Shown piece after piece: positions 8,134-16,952 of a stretch of DNA of 50,832 bases; position 1 is the first letter of the stretch, and every line of letters starts with the position of its first letter. The DNA is from Burkholderiales bacterium (GTDB taxonomy: Bacteria; Pseudomonadota; Gammaproteobacteria; Burkholderiales; Casimicrobiaceae): NCBI GenBank assembly GCA_017880805.1, contig JADGRP010000074.1:1-50832 (forward strand), read 5' to 3'. The notes below the pieces were generated by a model, which ran no database searches, was not told the origin of the DNA, and was given only the letters and a program-made list of their open reading frames with translations. The position numbers and the translations under genes are program-made.

Positions 8134-9263
8134 GACTGGGCGTCATTCGGCAACGTTATACGGCTTTCGGCGGTGCGGAACGCTTCCTCCAGCGGGCAAT
8201 CGATGCGTTGCTCGAGCGCGGGATTGCTGTGCGGATTTATACGCGAGAGTGGCCGGCGGCTCGAACCGGCCGTTTGGAGCCGGTCATTTGCAATCCCTTC
8301 TACCTTGGCCGTCTGTGGCGGGACGCGAGCTTCGCCCGGGCTGTGCGGCAATCGCTGGCGCAAGACAGACCGGAGATCGTTCAATCGCACGATCGCATTG
8401 AAGGTTGTGACGTGTTTCGCGCAGGAGATGGCTTGCACAGGGCGTGGCTCGAGGAGCGCGTTCGCATTGGCGGCAAGCTCGAGCGGATTTCGATAGCGGC
8501 CAATGCTTATCACCGTTTTGTGCTCGACGCTGAAGCTCGGCTATTTGAAAGCCCGAAGCTCAAGGCCGTAATCTGCATTTCGCAGATGGTCGCCGAAGAC
8601 GTGCGTCGGTATTTCCCGATCGACAGAAGCAAGCTGCACGTCATTTACAATGCAGTCGATCCTGACACCTTCGGGCCCCAGGTGCGGGAGAACAGGCCCG
8701 AAACGCGGGCACGTCTGGGGCTGAAGGGGTCTCACTTCGCCTTCCTGCTGGTGGGCTCCGGCTATCATCGCAAGGGCGTTCCGACGGCAATTCGGGCGCT
8801 TGCGCGCCTGCCGCAGCATGTGCGGTTAATCGTCGTCGGCCGCGAAAAGGTCATGGCGCGATATCGAATGCTGGCGAGTAATGCAGGCGTTTCCGCACGC
8901 GTGATCTTTGCGGGTCCGCAGCGTGATCCGCGGCCATACTACGGAGCCGCGGACGCATTCGTGCTGCCCACGCTGTACGACCCTCTATCGAACGCGGTTC
9001 TTGAGGCCATGGCGTGTGGCTTGCCTGTTGTGACAAGTACGCGTTGCGGCGCGGGCGAACTGGTAGTCAGGGAAAACGCAGGTTGGCTTTGCGATTCCAC
9101 CGACGACGCGACATTTGCCGAGCGCATGTCGCGGCTTCTCGATCCAGCGGAATGCGAAAGGATCGGCTCGCGCGCGAGGTCGGCCGTCGCGCCATTGACA
9201 CCCCAGTCGATGACCGCGCAAATGCTCACGCTTTACGAAAACCTGCTTTCGTTGAAGCAATGA
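8130..9263 (+). CDS. WaaG-like glycosyltransferase family 4, copy 2
   Basis: This 377-residue GT-B glycosyltransferase is paralogous to the one at 3932-5101. It starts RLGVIRQRYTAFGGAERFLQ and carries VICISQMVAEDV, VIYNAVDPDTF, FLLVGSGYHRKGVPTAI and VLPTLYDPLSNAVLEAMACG. It should act on LPS core at the inner membrane. The GTG start overlaps the TGA of the heptosyltransferase by three bases, so the GT9-GT4 pair is probably translated as a unit. The donor site differs from copy 1 near the catalytic region (DPLSNAVLE against DPCPHAALE), which leaves room for different donor or acceptor use. asnB follows 12 bases later. Confidence 0.87.
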   Translation: MRLGVIRQRYTAFGGAERFLQRAIDALLERGIAVRIYTREWPAARTGRLEPVICNPFYLGRLWRDASFARAVRQSLAQDRPEIVQSHDRIEGCDVFRAGDGLHRAWLEERVRIGGKLERISIAANAYHRFVLDAEARLFESPKLKAVICISQMVAEDVRRYFPIDRSKLHVIYNAVDPDTFGPQVRENRPETRARLGLKGSHFAFLLVGSGYHRKGVPTAIRALARLPQHVRLIVVGREKVMARYRMLASNAGVSARVIFAGPQRDPRPYYGAADAFVLPTLYDPLSNAVLEAMACGLPVVTSTRCGAGELVVRENAGWLCDSTDDATFAERMSRLLDPAECERIGSRARSAVAPLTPQSMTAQMLTLYENLLSLKQ

Positions 9264-9275
9264 ATCCAGCCTGAC

Positions 9276-11117
9276 ATGTGCGGGATTGCGGGATATTTCG
9301 GTAGTCGCACGGTGGGTCCTGCGACCGTGGAGCGCATGTTAAGCGCCTTGCGGCAACGCGGCCCCGATGCCGAGCGCGTGCAAGCCTGGGACGCTGGTCT
9401 GCGTCCAGCATCCTTACCGGCGCCGAATGCGTTGCTGAACACGCGTTTGGCGATCATCGATCCCCGGCCGGAAGCCGACCCACCGATTGCGAATGACGCC
9501 GGCGATATCTGGATCGCCTACAACGGCGAAGTCTACGACTGGAGTGCGGATGCCGCGATACTGAGGAACGAAGGTTTTCATTTCCGTACCCGCTCCGATA
9601 CCGAATTCATTCTGCATGCGTATGAGCATTGGGGAATTGACTTCGTTTCACGGCTCCGCGGCATGTTCGCCATCGCGATTTGTGACCTTCGTCGCCGCGT
9701 GGTTTTCATGATCCGCGACCGTTTCGGGCTCAAGCCCATCGTATATGCGCATCGAAAAGATGGATTCGCGTTCGCGTCGACGGTGCGCGCGCTGCTTCCA
9801 TGGCTGCCTTCCGAGGCTCGTGCTTTTTCGCCGAGCGGCCTCGATGCATATCTTGCTCATCGAACCATTCCGGCGCCGCGCACGGTATTCGCCAACATTG
9901 CGAGACTGGCTCCCGCGCATTACTTACAGTACGATCTGACCACGGGTGATGCTTCGAGCATCGAGTATTGGCGCCCCGAACGATCGCCGGAACACTGGCT
10001 GCCGGCCTTTGATGCTGCGATACGCATGCGTACCGTCGCCGACAGGCCTTTGGGGCTTTTCCTTTCGTCCGGCGTCGATTCAAGCGCCATCGCTTGCCGA
10101 CTCGCGGCAATGAATTTTCAGGGATTGCAGACCTTTACCGCTGCGTTCCCTGGCACCTCGTTCGACGAAAGTGCGGAGGCCCGGCTGACGGCGCAGAAGC
10201 TCGGCCTCTCCAATCGCGCCGTCCCGATGAACCTCCGCATTACCGACGATTTCGAGCGCATCATCGCGGACCTGGACGAACCGTTTGCCGATCCGTCGAG
10301 CGTGCCCACGTGGTATCTGTCCCGAGAAGCTACGCGACACGTGAAAGTCGTGCTCGGTGGCGACGGCGGCGATGAGCTCTTTGCCGGCTACAAGCGGTAC
10401 GCGAAACACATGCGCACAGGCTGGCGGCATGGCCTCCGATTGCGGCGCGCGCGACCACCGGCCGGCATCAGCGGAACTGCGTGGCAACGCCTCGTCGAAG
10501 AATTGCGGCTTGACTGGGCTTCGGCCTACGTGCTGCGGTTTTCCGGGTTCACGCCAGGAGAAAGGCTCTTTCTCGCGCCCAATTACGACGTGCAGCCTCA
10601 TTACTGGCGCATGCCGCCCGGGACCTCCGCCATCAATCTGGAAACGCTGCTCGAGATCGATCGACTCAATTATCTGCCCGACTATATTCTTCGAAAGGCC
10701 GATCTCTGTACGATGGCCCATGGACTCGAGATGCGCGCGCCGTTTCTTGATCATCGCTTCGCTGCTGCAGTGCTGGCTTTGCCGACTGCAACGCGATTCA
10801 CGACTCCTGCAAAGAAACTTTTTGCATCGGTGCTGGAACCGTTGGGCGGCGATGATCCTTTGACCCGAGCCAAGCGGGGATTCAATCCGCCTATCGAGGG
10901 CTGGCTGAAGTCCGACCTCGCTCCGCGTCTGGCTGGGTTGGGCGAGCGCTTGCAAGATGCCACGTCAGGGCAATTGTCCAGGCACAGTATCGACGCTCTC
11001 ATCGCAACGTGGGCGAGCGGCCAGAAACGATTTGCGGAACAAGTGTTGCAACTCGTCATCCTGGACGAATCTCTGTCGCAACTCGCGAAGCTTGCTCGGA
11101 TCGATCAGCATGACTAG
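9276..11117 (+). CDS. asnB: Glutamine-hydrolysing asparagine synthase-like amidotransferase
   Basis: The protein is 613 residues, usual for AsnB. The N-terminal class II glutaminase domain starts with the processed Cys in MCGIAGYFG and has LRQRGPDAE, NTRLAIIDP and IAYNGEVYD. The C-terminal synthetase domain has the ATP PP-loop LFLSSGVDSSAIACRL near residue 263 and VLGGDGGDELFAGYKRY. AsnB makes asparagine from aspartate, glutamine and ATP. AsnB homologues inside O-antigen and exopolysaccharide clusters often amidate uronic acid sugars instead, and the position between two glycosyltransferases suggests that here; this is inference. The next gene starts inside its last codons (8-base overlap). 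Confidence 0.9.
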   Translation: MCGIAGYFGSRTVGPATVERMLSALRQRGPDAERVQAWDAGLRPASLPAPNALLNTRLAIIDPRPEADPPIANDAGDIWIAYNGEVYDWSADAAILRNEGFHFRTRSDTEFILHAYEHWGIDFVSRLRGMFAIAICDLRRRVVFMIRDRFGLKPIVYAHRKDGFAFASTVRALLPWLPSEARAFSPSGLDAYLAHRTIPAPRTVFANIARLAPAHYLQYDLTTGDASSIEYWRPERSPEHWLPAFDAAIRMRTVADRPLGLFLSSGVDSSAIACRLAAMNFQGLQTFTAAFPGTSFDESAEARLTAQKLGLSNRAVPMNLRITDDFERIIADLDEPFADPSSVPTWYLSREATRHVKVVLGGDGGDELFAGYKRYAKHMRTGWRHGLRLRRARPPAGISGTAWQRLVEELRLDWASAYVLRFSGFTPGERLFLAPNYDVQPHYWRMPPGTSAINLETLLEIDRLNYLPDYILRKADLCTMAHGLEMRAPFLDHRFAAAVLALPTATRFTTPAKKLFASVLEPLGGDDPLTRAKRGFNPPIEGWLKSDLAPRLAGLGERLQDATSGQLSRHSIDALIATWASGQKRFAEQVLQLVILDESLSQLAKLARIDQHD

Positions 11118-12276
11118 TCGGGGCCCTTCCCGATGGATTGTGCTGCCGCTCGCGGCAGGCCGGATAGCGGTCAGCGCAATCGGTCCCCACCGAACCGCAC
11201 CGCGCGTACCTCAGCGCGTGCTGATCGCGCATGATCTTCTGCTCGGCGACACCATCATGTTGACGCCGCTGCTGGCGAAATGCCGCGAGCGATGGCCGTC
11301 GGCGGATATTGTCATGACCTGCATGCCTGCTTACTGCGGGCTGTACGCGATGTGCCCTTATGGGGTCCGCGTCTTGCCCTACGATCCGCGAGACGTGCGC
11401 TCGCTGCAGCGGCTGCGTGCCGAAGCGGCATTCGACCTTGCGCTTATCCCTGGCGACAATCGATATTCGTGGCTTGCGCGCGCACTCGGTGCACGGTGGG
11501 TGGTGGGTTTCTCCGGTGCCGATGCACCGTACAAGGACTGGCCGGTCGATGAGCTGCGAAGCTATCCCGACGTGCCGACAGCGTGGGCTGATCTCGTCGC
11601 CGGTCTGATCGACGGCCCGGCACCGTCACGCTATCGCCCGACCGATTGGCCGGCGCCACCCGCAGTCGCATTCGAAGCGACCACTGAACCGTACTGCGTG
11701 ATTCACGCCGGCGCGAGCAGTGTGCTCAAGCGGTGGCCGGCGGACAGATGGGCCGAGGTCGCGCGGCGGCTCGGAAGCCTGGGGCTACGCATTGTGCTCA
11801 GCGCAGGGCCGGGTGAAGCGCACCTGCTCGACGAAATCGATGTCGACCGAGTATTTACGCGCTTTGGCGGCAATTTGTCACTTCCGCAGATGTGGCATCT
11901 ACTCGAACGTGCCAAGCTGTTGATCGCTCCGGACACGGGAATCGCGCATCTTGGGCGCGTCGTTGGAGTGCCGACGCTCGCGCTATTCGGACCTGGCTCC
12001 GCCGTGCTCTCGGGGGCAGGGGACTTCTGGCGCGACAGTCCTTTCATGGCTCTCACCATTCCAGATTTTCCGTGCCGGGACCAGACCATCACGATGAGGC
12101 GAGATATCCAATGGATTCGGCGGTGTGAGCGACTCATGGGAACTGCATCCGGACAATGTCCAGAAGCGCGCTGCATGCTCGCGCTTACGATAGACGCCGT
12201 TTCGCACACCGCGATTGAGTTGCTTGCGGCCCCGCAAATCACGCCGCGCCGACATCTCCTTCAAGCCGGCGCGTGA
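11110..12276 (+). CDS. Glycosyltransferase family 9 (heptosyltransferase-like) protein
   Basis: This 388-residue protein is a divergent GT9 member. After a ~30-residue N-terminal extension it has RVLIAHDLLLGDTIMLTPLL, matching the family's opening RxxxxGDxxxxTP pattern. The C-terminal half has CVIHAGASSVLKRWPADRWA and LLIAPDTGIAHLGRVVGVPT with ALFGPGSAVL, the donor-binding site. It likely adds heptose or another sugar to a surface glycan; the substrate is not predictable. ATG 11110 overlaps the 3' end of asnB, so I use it instead of the longer track ORF. It is the last gene of the plus-strand glycan operon and converges on the dehydratase gene, with only 39 bases between stops and no obvious terminator. 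Confidence 0.82.
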   Translation: MTSRGPSRWIVLPLAAGRIAVSAIGPHRTAPRVPQRVLIAHDLLLGDTIMLTPLLAKCRERWPSADIVMTCMPAYCGLYAMCPYGVRVLPYDPRDVRSLQRLRAEAAFDLALIPGDNRYSWLARALGARWVVGFSGADAPYKDWPVDELRSYPDVPTAWADLVAGLIDGPAPSRYRPTDWPAPPAVAFEATTEPYCVIHAGASSVLKRWPADRWAEVARRLGSLGLRIVLSAGPGEAHLLDEIDVDRVFTRFGGNLSLPQMWHLLERAKLLIAPDTGIAHLGRVVGVPTLALFGPGSAVLSGAGDFWRDSPFMALTIPDFPCRDQTITMRRDIQWIRRCERLMGTASGQCPEARCMLALTIDAVSHTAIELLAAPQITPRRHLLQAGA

Positions 12277-12315
12277 GAGCAGAAATTGTGGCCGCATCGT
12301 CGAGACCAGCGCACC

Positions 12316-14232
12316 TCAGCCGCGGCGCCTGGCGAGCAGGGAAATCGCGGGCACCGGAACTGCCGGTGACACAGCCGCGACGGGCGGCGCGATGGGCACC
12401 GATGTGCTGCCCGGCGGAGCGTATTCCGGAATCCATTGTTTGAGCCAGACGCGAACTTCGCCTTCTCCCGCAGCACGGTCTCGCTCCAGCCACGCCACCA
12501 TTTGATCGACCGCATCGCGGTTTCCCGGGCGCGCTTGCGCGATGCGCAGTTTGGGATGTGGCGTCCGCAACGTCTCCTCTCCCGTGGCAAGCGGCTCCTC
12601 GAACAATTTTTCTCCGGGACGCAAGCCGGTGAACGCGATCCGGATGCGGTCGGGATCGGCGCCTGAAAGACGAATCATGTCGCGCGCCAGATCGACGATT
12701 CTTACCGGCTCGCCCATGTCGAGAAGCAGCACCTCGCCGCCCTTTCCCATCAGCCCCGCCTGCAACAGGAGCTGTGTCGCTTCGGAAAGCGACATGAAAT
12801 AACGCGTGATCGACGGATGCGTCACCGTTACCGGGCCGCCGCGGGCAATCTGCTCCCGGAAACGGGGAATAACACTGCCGGTGCTTCCGAAAACGTTGCC
12901 AAAGCGAACGATGACGAACTGCGTCGTGCCGTTTTGCAGGCTCTGGCAGACCATTTCCGCCATGCGCTTCGACGCTCCCATCACGTTCGTCGGATTGACC
13001 GCCTTGTCGGTCGACACCAGCACGAACTTTTCGACCCGCGCCATAACCGCAGCGCGTGCGAGCACCCACGTGCCCCACGCGTTGTTGCGCACCGCTTGCC
13101 AGGCATTGCTTTCCTCCATCAGAGGCACGTGCTTGTAGGCAGCGGCGTGGAACAGGACGCTGGGGCGTTCGCTGGCCAGCACCTGATCGACCAGCGCCAC
13201 ATGCTTGACATCGCCGACCAGCGTTGCCAGCGGCAACTCGGGAAAATCGTCCTGCAACGACTGCTGAATTTGATAGAGCCCGAATTCGGACTGATCGAGC
13301 AGGACCAGCCGCGCCGGCCTGAAGTGCGCGATCTGGCGGCAAAGCTCGGCTCCGATCGATCCGCCGGCGCCCGTGACCATCACCACGCGCCCGCCGAGCC
13401 ACTCGCCGAGTCCCGCACTGTCGAGCACCACCGGATCGCGGCCGAGAAGGTCGTCGAGCTCAACGTGCCGGATCGTAGTCAGCTGCGAGCGGCCGCTGAT
13501 GAGGTCATCGTATGAGGGCACGGTCAATGCTTCGACACCGGCCGCGGCACAGAGCTCGGCTACGCGCCGGCGCACGCCGTGCGCCGCAGAAGGCAACGCC
13601 AGGATCACGGTGCGGACCCCGAAACGCTTGGTCCACAGCGGCAGCTCGGCGATCGGACCCAGAACGCTGATATTGCGCAGTAGCCGACCCTGCTTCGCCG
13701 CATTGTCGTCGAGCAGGCCGACGATGCGCCATTTGCGGCTGTGCGTGAGCTCCTTAGCGAGGCGCGCGCCTGCTTCACCCGCGCCCAGAATCAGCACCGG
13801 CTCGCCCAGCGCCGCCAGCGGGCTGTACAGCCGATGCTCTTTCCAAACACGGTAGGTGAAGCGACTTCCGGCCATCAACAGAATCAGCACCGGCGGGTAA
13901 AGAATGAGCACGCTGCGCGGCACCACCGAGGTCATCTGCAGCATGACAAGCACTACGGGGACCGCGACCGCGCCCAATCCGACCGCAATCACGATGCGCT
14001 GGAGGTCGGGCAGGCTGGCAAAACGCCATAGTCCTCGATACAGACCGAACGCAAGGAAAATACCCGCCTGCAAGGGCAACACCCAAGCCAGCGTCTGCAA
14101 CATGTCGGTGAGCTGCGGCTCGTGCAACTCGAGATTGAATCGCACCCAAAACAGGCCGATCCAGGCGAGTGCCGCGGCAATGATGTCGTGGCCAAATGCG
14201 AGCCAAGCCCGCCAGTTAGTACTTACTTTCAT
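12316..14232 (-). CDS. Membrane-bound nucleotide-sugar 4,6-dehydratase (WbpM/PglF/CapD family)
   Basis: The 638-residue protein has about four N-terminal membrane helices (residues ~10-125), a first Rossmann segment VLILGAGEAGARLA near 150, and a second VMVTGAGGSIGAELCRQIAH near 287. The catalytic part includes FHAAAYKHVPLME and VSTDKAVNPTNVMGASKRMA, the Ser-Met-Lys arrangement of long UDP-GlcNAc 4,6-dehydratases such as WbpM, and ends with FTGLRPGEKLFEEPL. It would make UDP-4-keto-6-deoxy sugars for O-antigen or protein glycans. The track ORF begins one codon earlier (TTG); ATG 14232 is chosen. It overlaps the end of the upstream wbpL-like gene by 17 bases, so the two form an operon. In Pseudomonas the same two genes sit together. 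Confidence 0.88.
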   Translation of the reverse strand: MKVSTNWRAWLAFGHDIIAAALAWIGLFWVRFNLELHEPQLTDMLQTLAWVLPLQAGIFLAFGLYRGLWRFASLPDLQRIVIAVGLGAVAVPVVLVMLQMTSVVPRSVLILYPPVLILLMAGSRFTYRVWKEHRLYSPLAALGEPVLILGAGEAGARLAKELTHSRKWRIVGLLDDNAAKQGRLLRNISVLGPIAELPLWTKRFGVRTVILALPSAAHGVRRRVAELCAAAGVEALTVPSYDDLISGRSQLTTIRHVELDDLLGRDPVVLDSAGLGEWLGGRVVMVTGAGGSIGAELCRQIAHFRPARLVLLDQSEFGLYQIQQSLQDDFPELPLATLVGDVKHVALVDQVLASERPSVLFHAAAYKHVPLMEESNAWQAVRNNAWGTWVLARAAVMARVEKFVLVSTDKAVNPTNVMGASKRMAEMVCQSLQNGTTQFVIVRFGNVFGSTGSVIPRFREQIARGGPVTVTHPSITRYFMSLSEATQLLLQAGLMGKGGEVLLLDMGEPVRIVDLARDMIRLSGADPDRIRIAFTGLRPGEKLFEEPLATGEETLRTPHPKLRIAQARPGNRDAVDQMVAWLERDRAAGEGEVRVWLKQWIPEYAPPGSTSVPIAPPVAAVSPAVPVPAISLLARRRG

Positions 14233-15199
14233 CAAGCCCTATGCCCCTTGCGCGCCAATAATACCCGATTGCACCGAACAATAGCGCCATGACTGCGCTC
14301 CAGAGCGCCAGCAGCGATGGCCCCGCGGCAGGTGCCCGGAAAAGCGCAAGGAGCGCCGACGCAGCGGTGCCCATCATCAACGCTCCGTAAAGGACAAGTG
14401 TTCCGCGATGACCGAATCCAAGTTGAACAAGCTTTTGGTAAAAATGTTCCCGATGCGCTTCCCAGATTGTGGCACCGCGCAGCCCGCGGAGCACCAGCGT
14501 CACGCTGGCGTCGGCAACAAACGGCAGAAAAACGAGCGGCGGAAACCATCCCGGCCAAGTGCCCCCATACCAGCCGCTGATGCCGAACGTCGCCGCGACA
14601 AAGCCGAGGGGAACTGCTCCGACATCGCCCATGAAAAGCCTGGCTGGCGGGAAATTCAGCACCAGGCAGGGTGCGATTGCGGCCACGAGCGCCCAAAGGA
14701 TAGTCGCGTCGCCCGCGCCTGCCATCGATGCCGCCGCCGCATACGCTCCAAAACCAATCGAGGCCATCGCGAGCGCCAGCCCGTCGCTCCCGTCCATGAA
14801 GTTGAACAGGTTGGCCATCCAGATTATTGCCACAATCGCTACGAATGGGTTGACGGGCGCCTTGGAGAGCCAAAGCCAGGCACACGCCGCCATCATTTGG
14901 ACCAACAGGCGCACCGCCACCGGCACGCCGTAACGATCGTCCCAGAACGAAACCATGATGATCAGCAGCAGCGGCGCGAGCCAGGGTTGCGGAGCCGCCA
15001 GCCACGCAGTGCCCAGCAACCACCCGGTCCATAGGGCCAGCCCACCCCCTCGGGGGACGGGCCGGCAATGCAGCGAGCGTTCGTTCGGATGAGCAGTGGG
15101 AAGCCGTCCGGGGCGACGCAGCAGGAACAGGCTTGCCGAAGCGATAGCGACGGCCAGCAGCGCCGGCAATGTTGATAGAGCGGGCGGGAGGGCGATCAT
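14216..15199 (-). CDS. Polyprenyl-phosphate sugar-1-phosphate transferase (WbpL/WecA family)
   Basis: This is a ~327-residue multi-span membrane enzyme of the MraY/WecA superfamily that loads a HexNAc-1-phosphate onto undecaprenyl phosphate, the first step of a lipid-linked glycan. Signature segments are HPNERSLHCRPVPRGGG, the Asp pair in SFWDDRYGV, NLFNFMDGSDGLA, RLFMGDVGAVPLGF and the His-rich cytosolic loop AHREHFYQKLVQLGFGHR. About ten hydrophobic helices are evident. The start is uncertain: ATG 15199 precedes the first helix directly, while GTG 15223 gives eight more residues with a close GGAG. It is followed by, and overlaps, the WbpM-like dehydratase, consistent with that enzyme supplying the sugar precursor. 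Confidence 0.88.
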   Translation of the reverse strand: MIALPPALSTLPALLAVAIASASLFLLRRPGRLPTAHPNERSLHCRPVPRGGGLALWTGWLLGTAWLAAPQPWLAPLLLIIMVSFWDDRYGVPVAVRLLVQMMAACAWLWLSKAPVNPFVAIVAIIWMANLFNFMDGSDGLALAMASIGFGAYAAAASMAGAGDATILWALVAAIAPCLVLNFPPARLFMGDVGAVPLGFVAATFGISGWYGGTWPGWFPPLVFLPFVADASVTLVLRGLRGATIWEAHREHFYQKLVQLGFGHRGTLVLYGALMMGTAASALLALFRAPAAGPSLLALWSAVMALLFGAIGYYWRARGIGLDESKY

Positions 15200-15315
15200 C
15201 GGTGTCTGTTTGCATTTAAGCACCGGCTCCGCCGCGATTTTGTCGGCAAGCTATTGTTTGTGCCCATTTTTCGGCCCGCTCACTTGCCACATGCCGAGTG
15301 GCCGCGACAGAGTGA

Positions 15316-15321
15316 ATTATA
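15316..15321 (-). promoter_or_regulatory. Candidate -10 box for the wbpL-wbpM operon
   Basis: The minus strand reads GTGGG-TATAAT-TCACT, a perfect -10 hexamer about 117 bases before the ATG of the WbpL-like gene. The -35 position (CGTATT or a neighbour) is poor. It is the best promoter candidate for this minus-strand pair. Confidence 0.45.
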
Positions 15322-15365
15322 CCCACGCCGACGCTCGAAATACGTTGCGGCAAAACCGGCTGCCT

Positions 15366-15383
15366 TGTTGCAATTAAGCAACA
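15366..15383. promoter_or_regulatory. Inverted repeat TGTTGC-N6-GCAACA, possible operator
   Basis: TGTTGC and GCAACA are perfect 6-base arms around AATTAA, about 37 bases upstream of the proposed -35 element of porin 1 and within the divergent region. The size and AT-rich centre suit a dimeric regulator, but I recognise no specific family motif. Confidence 0.45.
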
Positions 15384-15419
15384 GGAATCACGGGGGTTTT
15401 GGGGGTCGCGGGTTTTAGC

Positions 15420-15449
15420 TTGCCAATGGATTCGCCGCTTTGGCACAAT
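15420..15449 (+). promoter_or_regulatory. Candidate promoter for porin 1
   Basis: TTGCCA (five of six to TTGACA) is followed after 18 bases by CACAAT (four of six to TATAAT). It would start a transcript with about a 95-base leader before the porin ATG. Confidence 0.4.
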
Positions 15450-15549
15450 TGAGTCAACTTCTCGTTTACCTCGTGAGAAGGTTTCCGACGACAGGCGCAA
15501 ACGCTTTTTCTGCTGCTTGCCAATTTAATCGTATTAGAGGAGAGATTCC

Positions 15550-16905
15550 ATGAATAAAAAGCTCGTGGTTCTTGCCGTCGCCGGCGCGTTCGCTTCGCCG
15601 CTGGCTGTGCAAGCGCAAACCGCGAATGTGACCCTGTACGGTCGCGCGAATGTCGACCTGGAGTTCATCAAAGGCGCTACTTGCTCCAATGGTGCAGCTG
15701 CAGGTGGTCAAGGTGGGGGCGCCGTTCTCAAAGCCTGTTCGACCGGGGTCACCTCGACCTCAGACCCGCTCAACGTGATCAGCAATCCGACCGTCGTGCG
15801 CGCTAGCAGCAACTCGTCGCGTTTCGGGATGCGTGGCACCGAAAGCCTGGGTGGTGGCCTGAACGCCGTTTTCCAGCTCGAGTCGAACGTGAGCTGGGAC
15901 TCCGGCAATTCCTCCGGTAGCAGCATCGCCAGCCGTGAAACCTTTGCCGGCCTTCAAGGCAGCTGGGGCAAGGTCACGTTAGGCAAGTTCCTGATGCCTG
16001 AAGACGATATGCATCCGATCTTCGGTAACGCGCCCACGTTTACGACGTCGATCCTGTCGACCGCCGACATCTGGGCCCAGGGCAACCTGAGCAAGGGCCA
16101 GGGCGGTTTTGACGCTCGTCCGGGCAACAACCTGCGCTACGACTCGCCGAACGTTTCGGGCTTCACCGGCGCGCTGCAGTATTCGACACGCGATTCGTCG
16201 GGGAACGCGGGGATTCAGACACCGTTCGGCGGCGATAACGGCGACCATTTCTCCGAAATGCGTCATGCCTACGTCCTCGGCGGCAACGTGATCTACTCGA
16301 ACGGCCCGATCCAGGCTGGCGTTGCATTCGAAACCAACCGGAAGTTACGTCAATACACGTCCGATGTTTTCGCAACCGCCGGCGTGGCCGGGACCAGTGC
16401 CGGAAATCCGTTTAACGCAGACGATACCGACTGGACGATTACCGGCGCGTATGACTTCGGCACCATCATGCAGGGCTTCGGCCTGCGCATCGCCGGCGTC
16501 TACGAGCGCACCAAGTACGACACGCCGACCGGCGAGCTGAAGCGCGATTTCTGGGGCGTTTCGGGCACCATTCCGGCGGGTGGCGGAAAGGTATACCTGT
16601 TCTACGGCCAGGCCAGCGACGGCAAGGGCGCTGCGGCCAGAGGCGAGAATGTCGGCTATGTCGTCAAGGGCAGCGATACCGGCGCCAAGCAATGGGAAGC
16701 GAGCTACACCTACAATTTGTCGCCGCGAACCGCGCTCTACGCAGGTTATGTCAAGCTGCAAAACGAGTGCAAGGGACCGTACTCGTTCAACATCAATGGG
16801 TATGCGATCGCCGTGGGACAGGAAAACGCAGCCGCGGGAAGCGCTGGCGCGTTCTGCAGCGGCAAGCCCAGCGGTGCAGTGCTTGGTTTCTTGCACCTGT
16901 TCTAA
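15550..16905 (+). CDS. Outer membrane general porin (Burkholderia/Neisseria type), porin 1
   Basis: The 451-residue protein has a signal peptide (MNKKLVVLAVAGAFASPLAV, cleavage probably after VQAQ) and a 16-strand beta-barrel pattern: NVTLYGRANVDLEF, the hallmark SNSSRFGMRGTESLGGGLNA, FQLESNVSWDSG, ETFAGLQGSWGKVTLGKF and a C-terminal Phe in LGFLHLF for BAM recognition. It is predicted to form trimers that let small solutes cross the outer membrane. An AGGAGAG ribosome-binding site lies six bases before the ATG. It ends in a very strong intrinsic terminator. A Cys-containing insertion near residue 42 (GATCSNGAAAGG) and a late Cys pair are absent from its paralogue at 17808-18959, which suggests loop disulfides unique to this copy. 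Confidence 0.93.
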   Translation: MNKKLVVLAVAGAFASPLAVQAQTANVTLYGRANVDLEFIKGATCSNGAAAGGQGGGAVLKACSTGVTSTSDPLNVISNPTVVRASSNSSRFGMRGTESLGGGLNAVFQLESNVSWDSGNSSGSSIASRETFAGLQGSWGKVTLGKFLMPEDDMHPIFGNAPTFTTSILSTADIWAQGNLSKGQGGFDARPGNNLRYDSPNVSGFTGALQYSTRDSSGNAGIQTPFGGDNGDHFSEMRHAYVLGGNVIYSNGPIQAGVAFETNRKLRQYTSDVFATAGVAGTSAGNPFNADDTDWTITGAYDFGTIMQGFGLRIAGVYERTKYDTPTGELKRDFWGVSGTIPAGGGKVYLFYGQASDGKGAAARGENVGYVVKGSDTGAKQWEASYTYNLSPRTALYAGYVKLQNECKGPYSFNINGYAIAVGQENAAAGSAGAFCSGKPSGAVLGFLHLF

Positions 16906-16952
16906 AAACGTACCCAAGCAAGTTCGATACAACAGGGTTTGAAGTGATCATG

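Larger units (their letters stand above)
15224..15549. other. Divergent regulatory region between wbpL-like gene and porin 1
   Basis: This 326-base stretch has no convincing gene. It holds a perfect minus-strand -10 box (15316-15321), a perfect 6-bp-arm inverted repeat (15366-15383), a plausible plus-strand promoter (15420-15449) and a strong AGGAGAG ribosome-binding site just before the porin ATG. These are listed separately. Confidence 0.7.
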
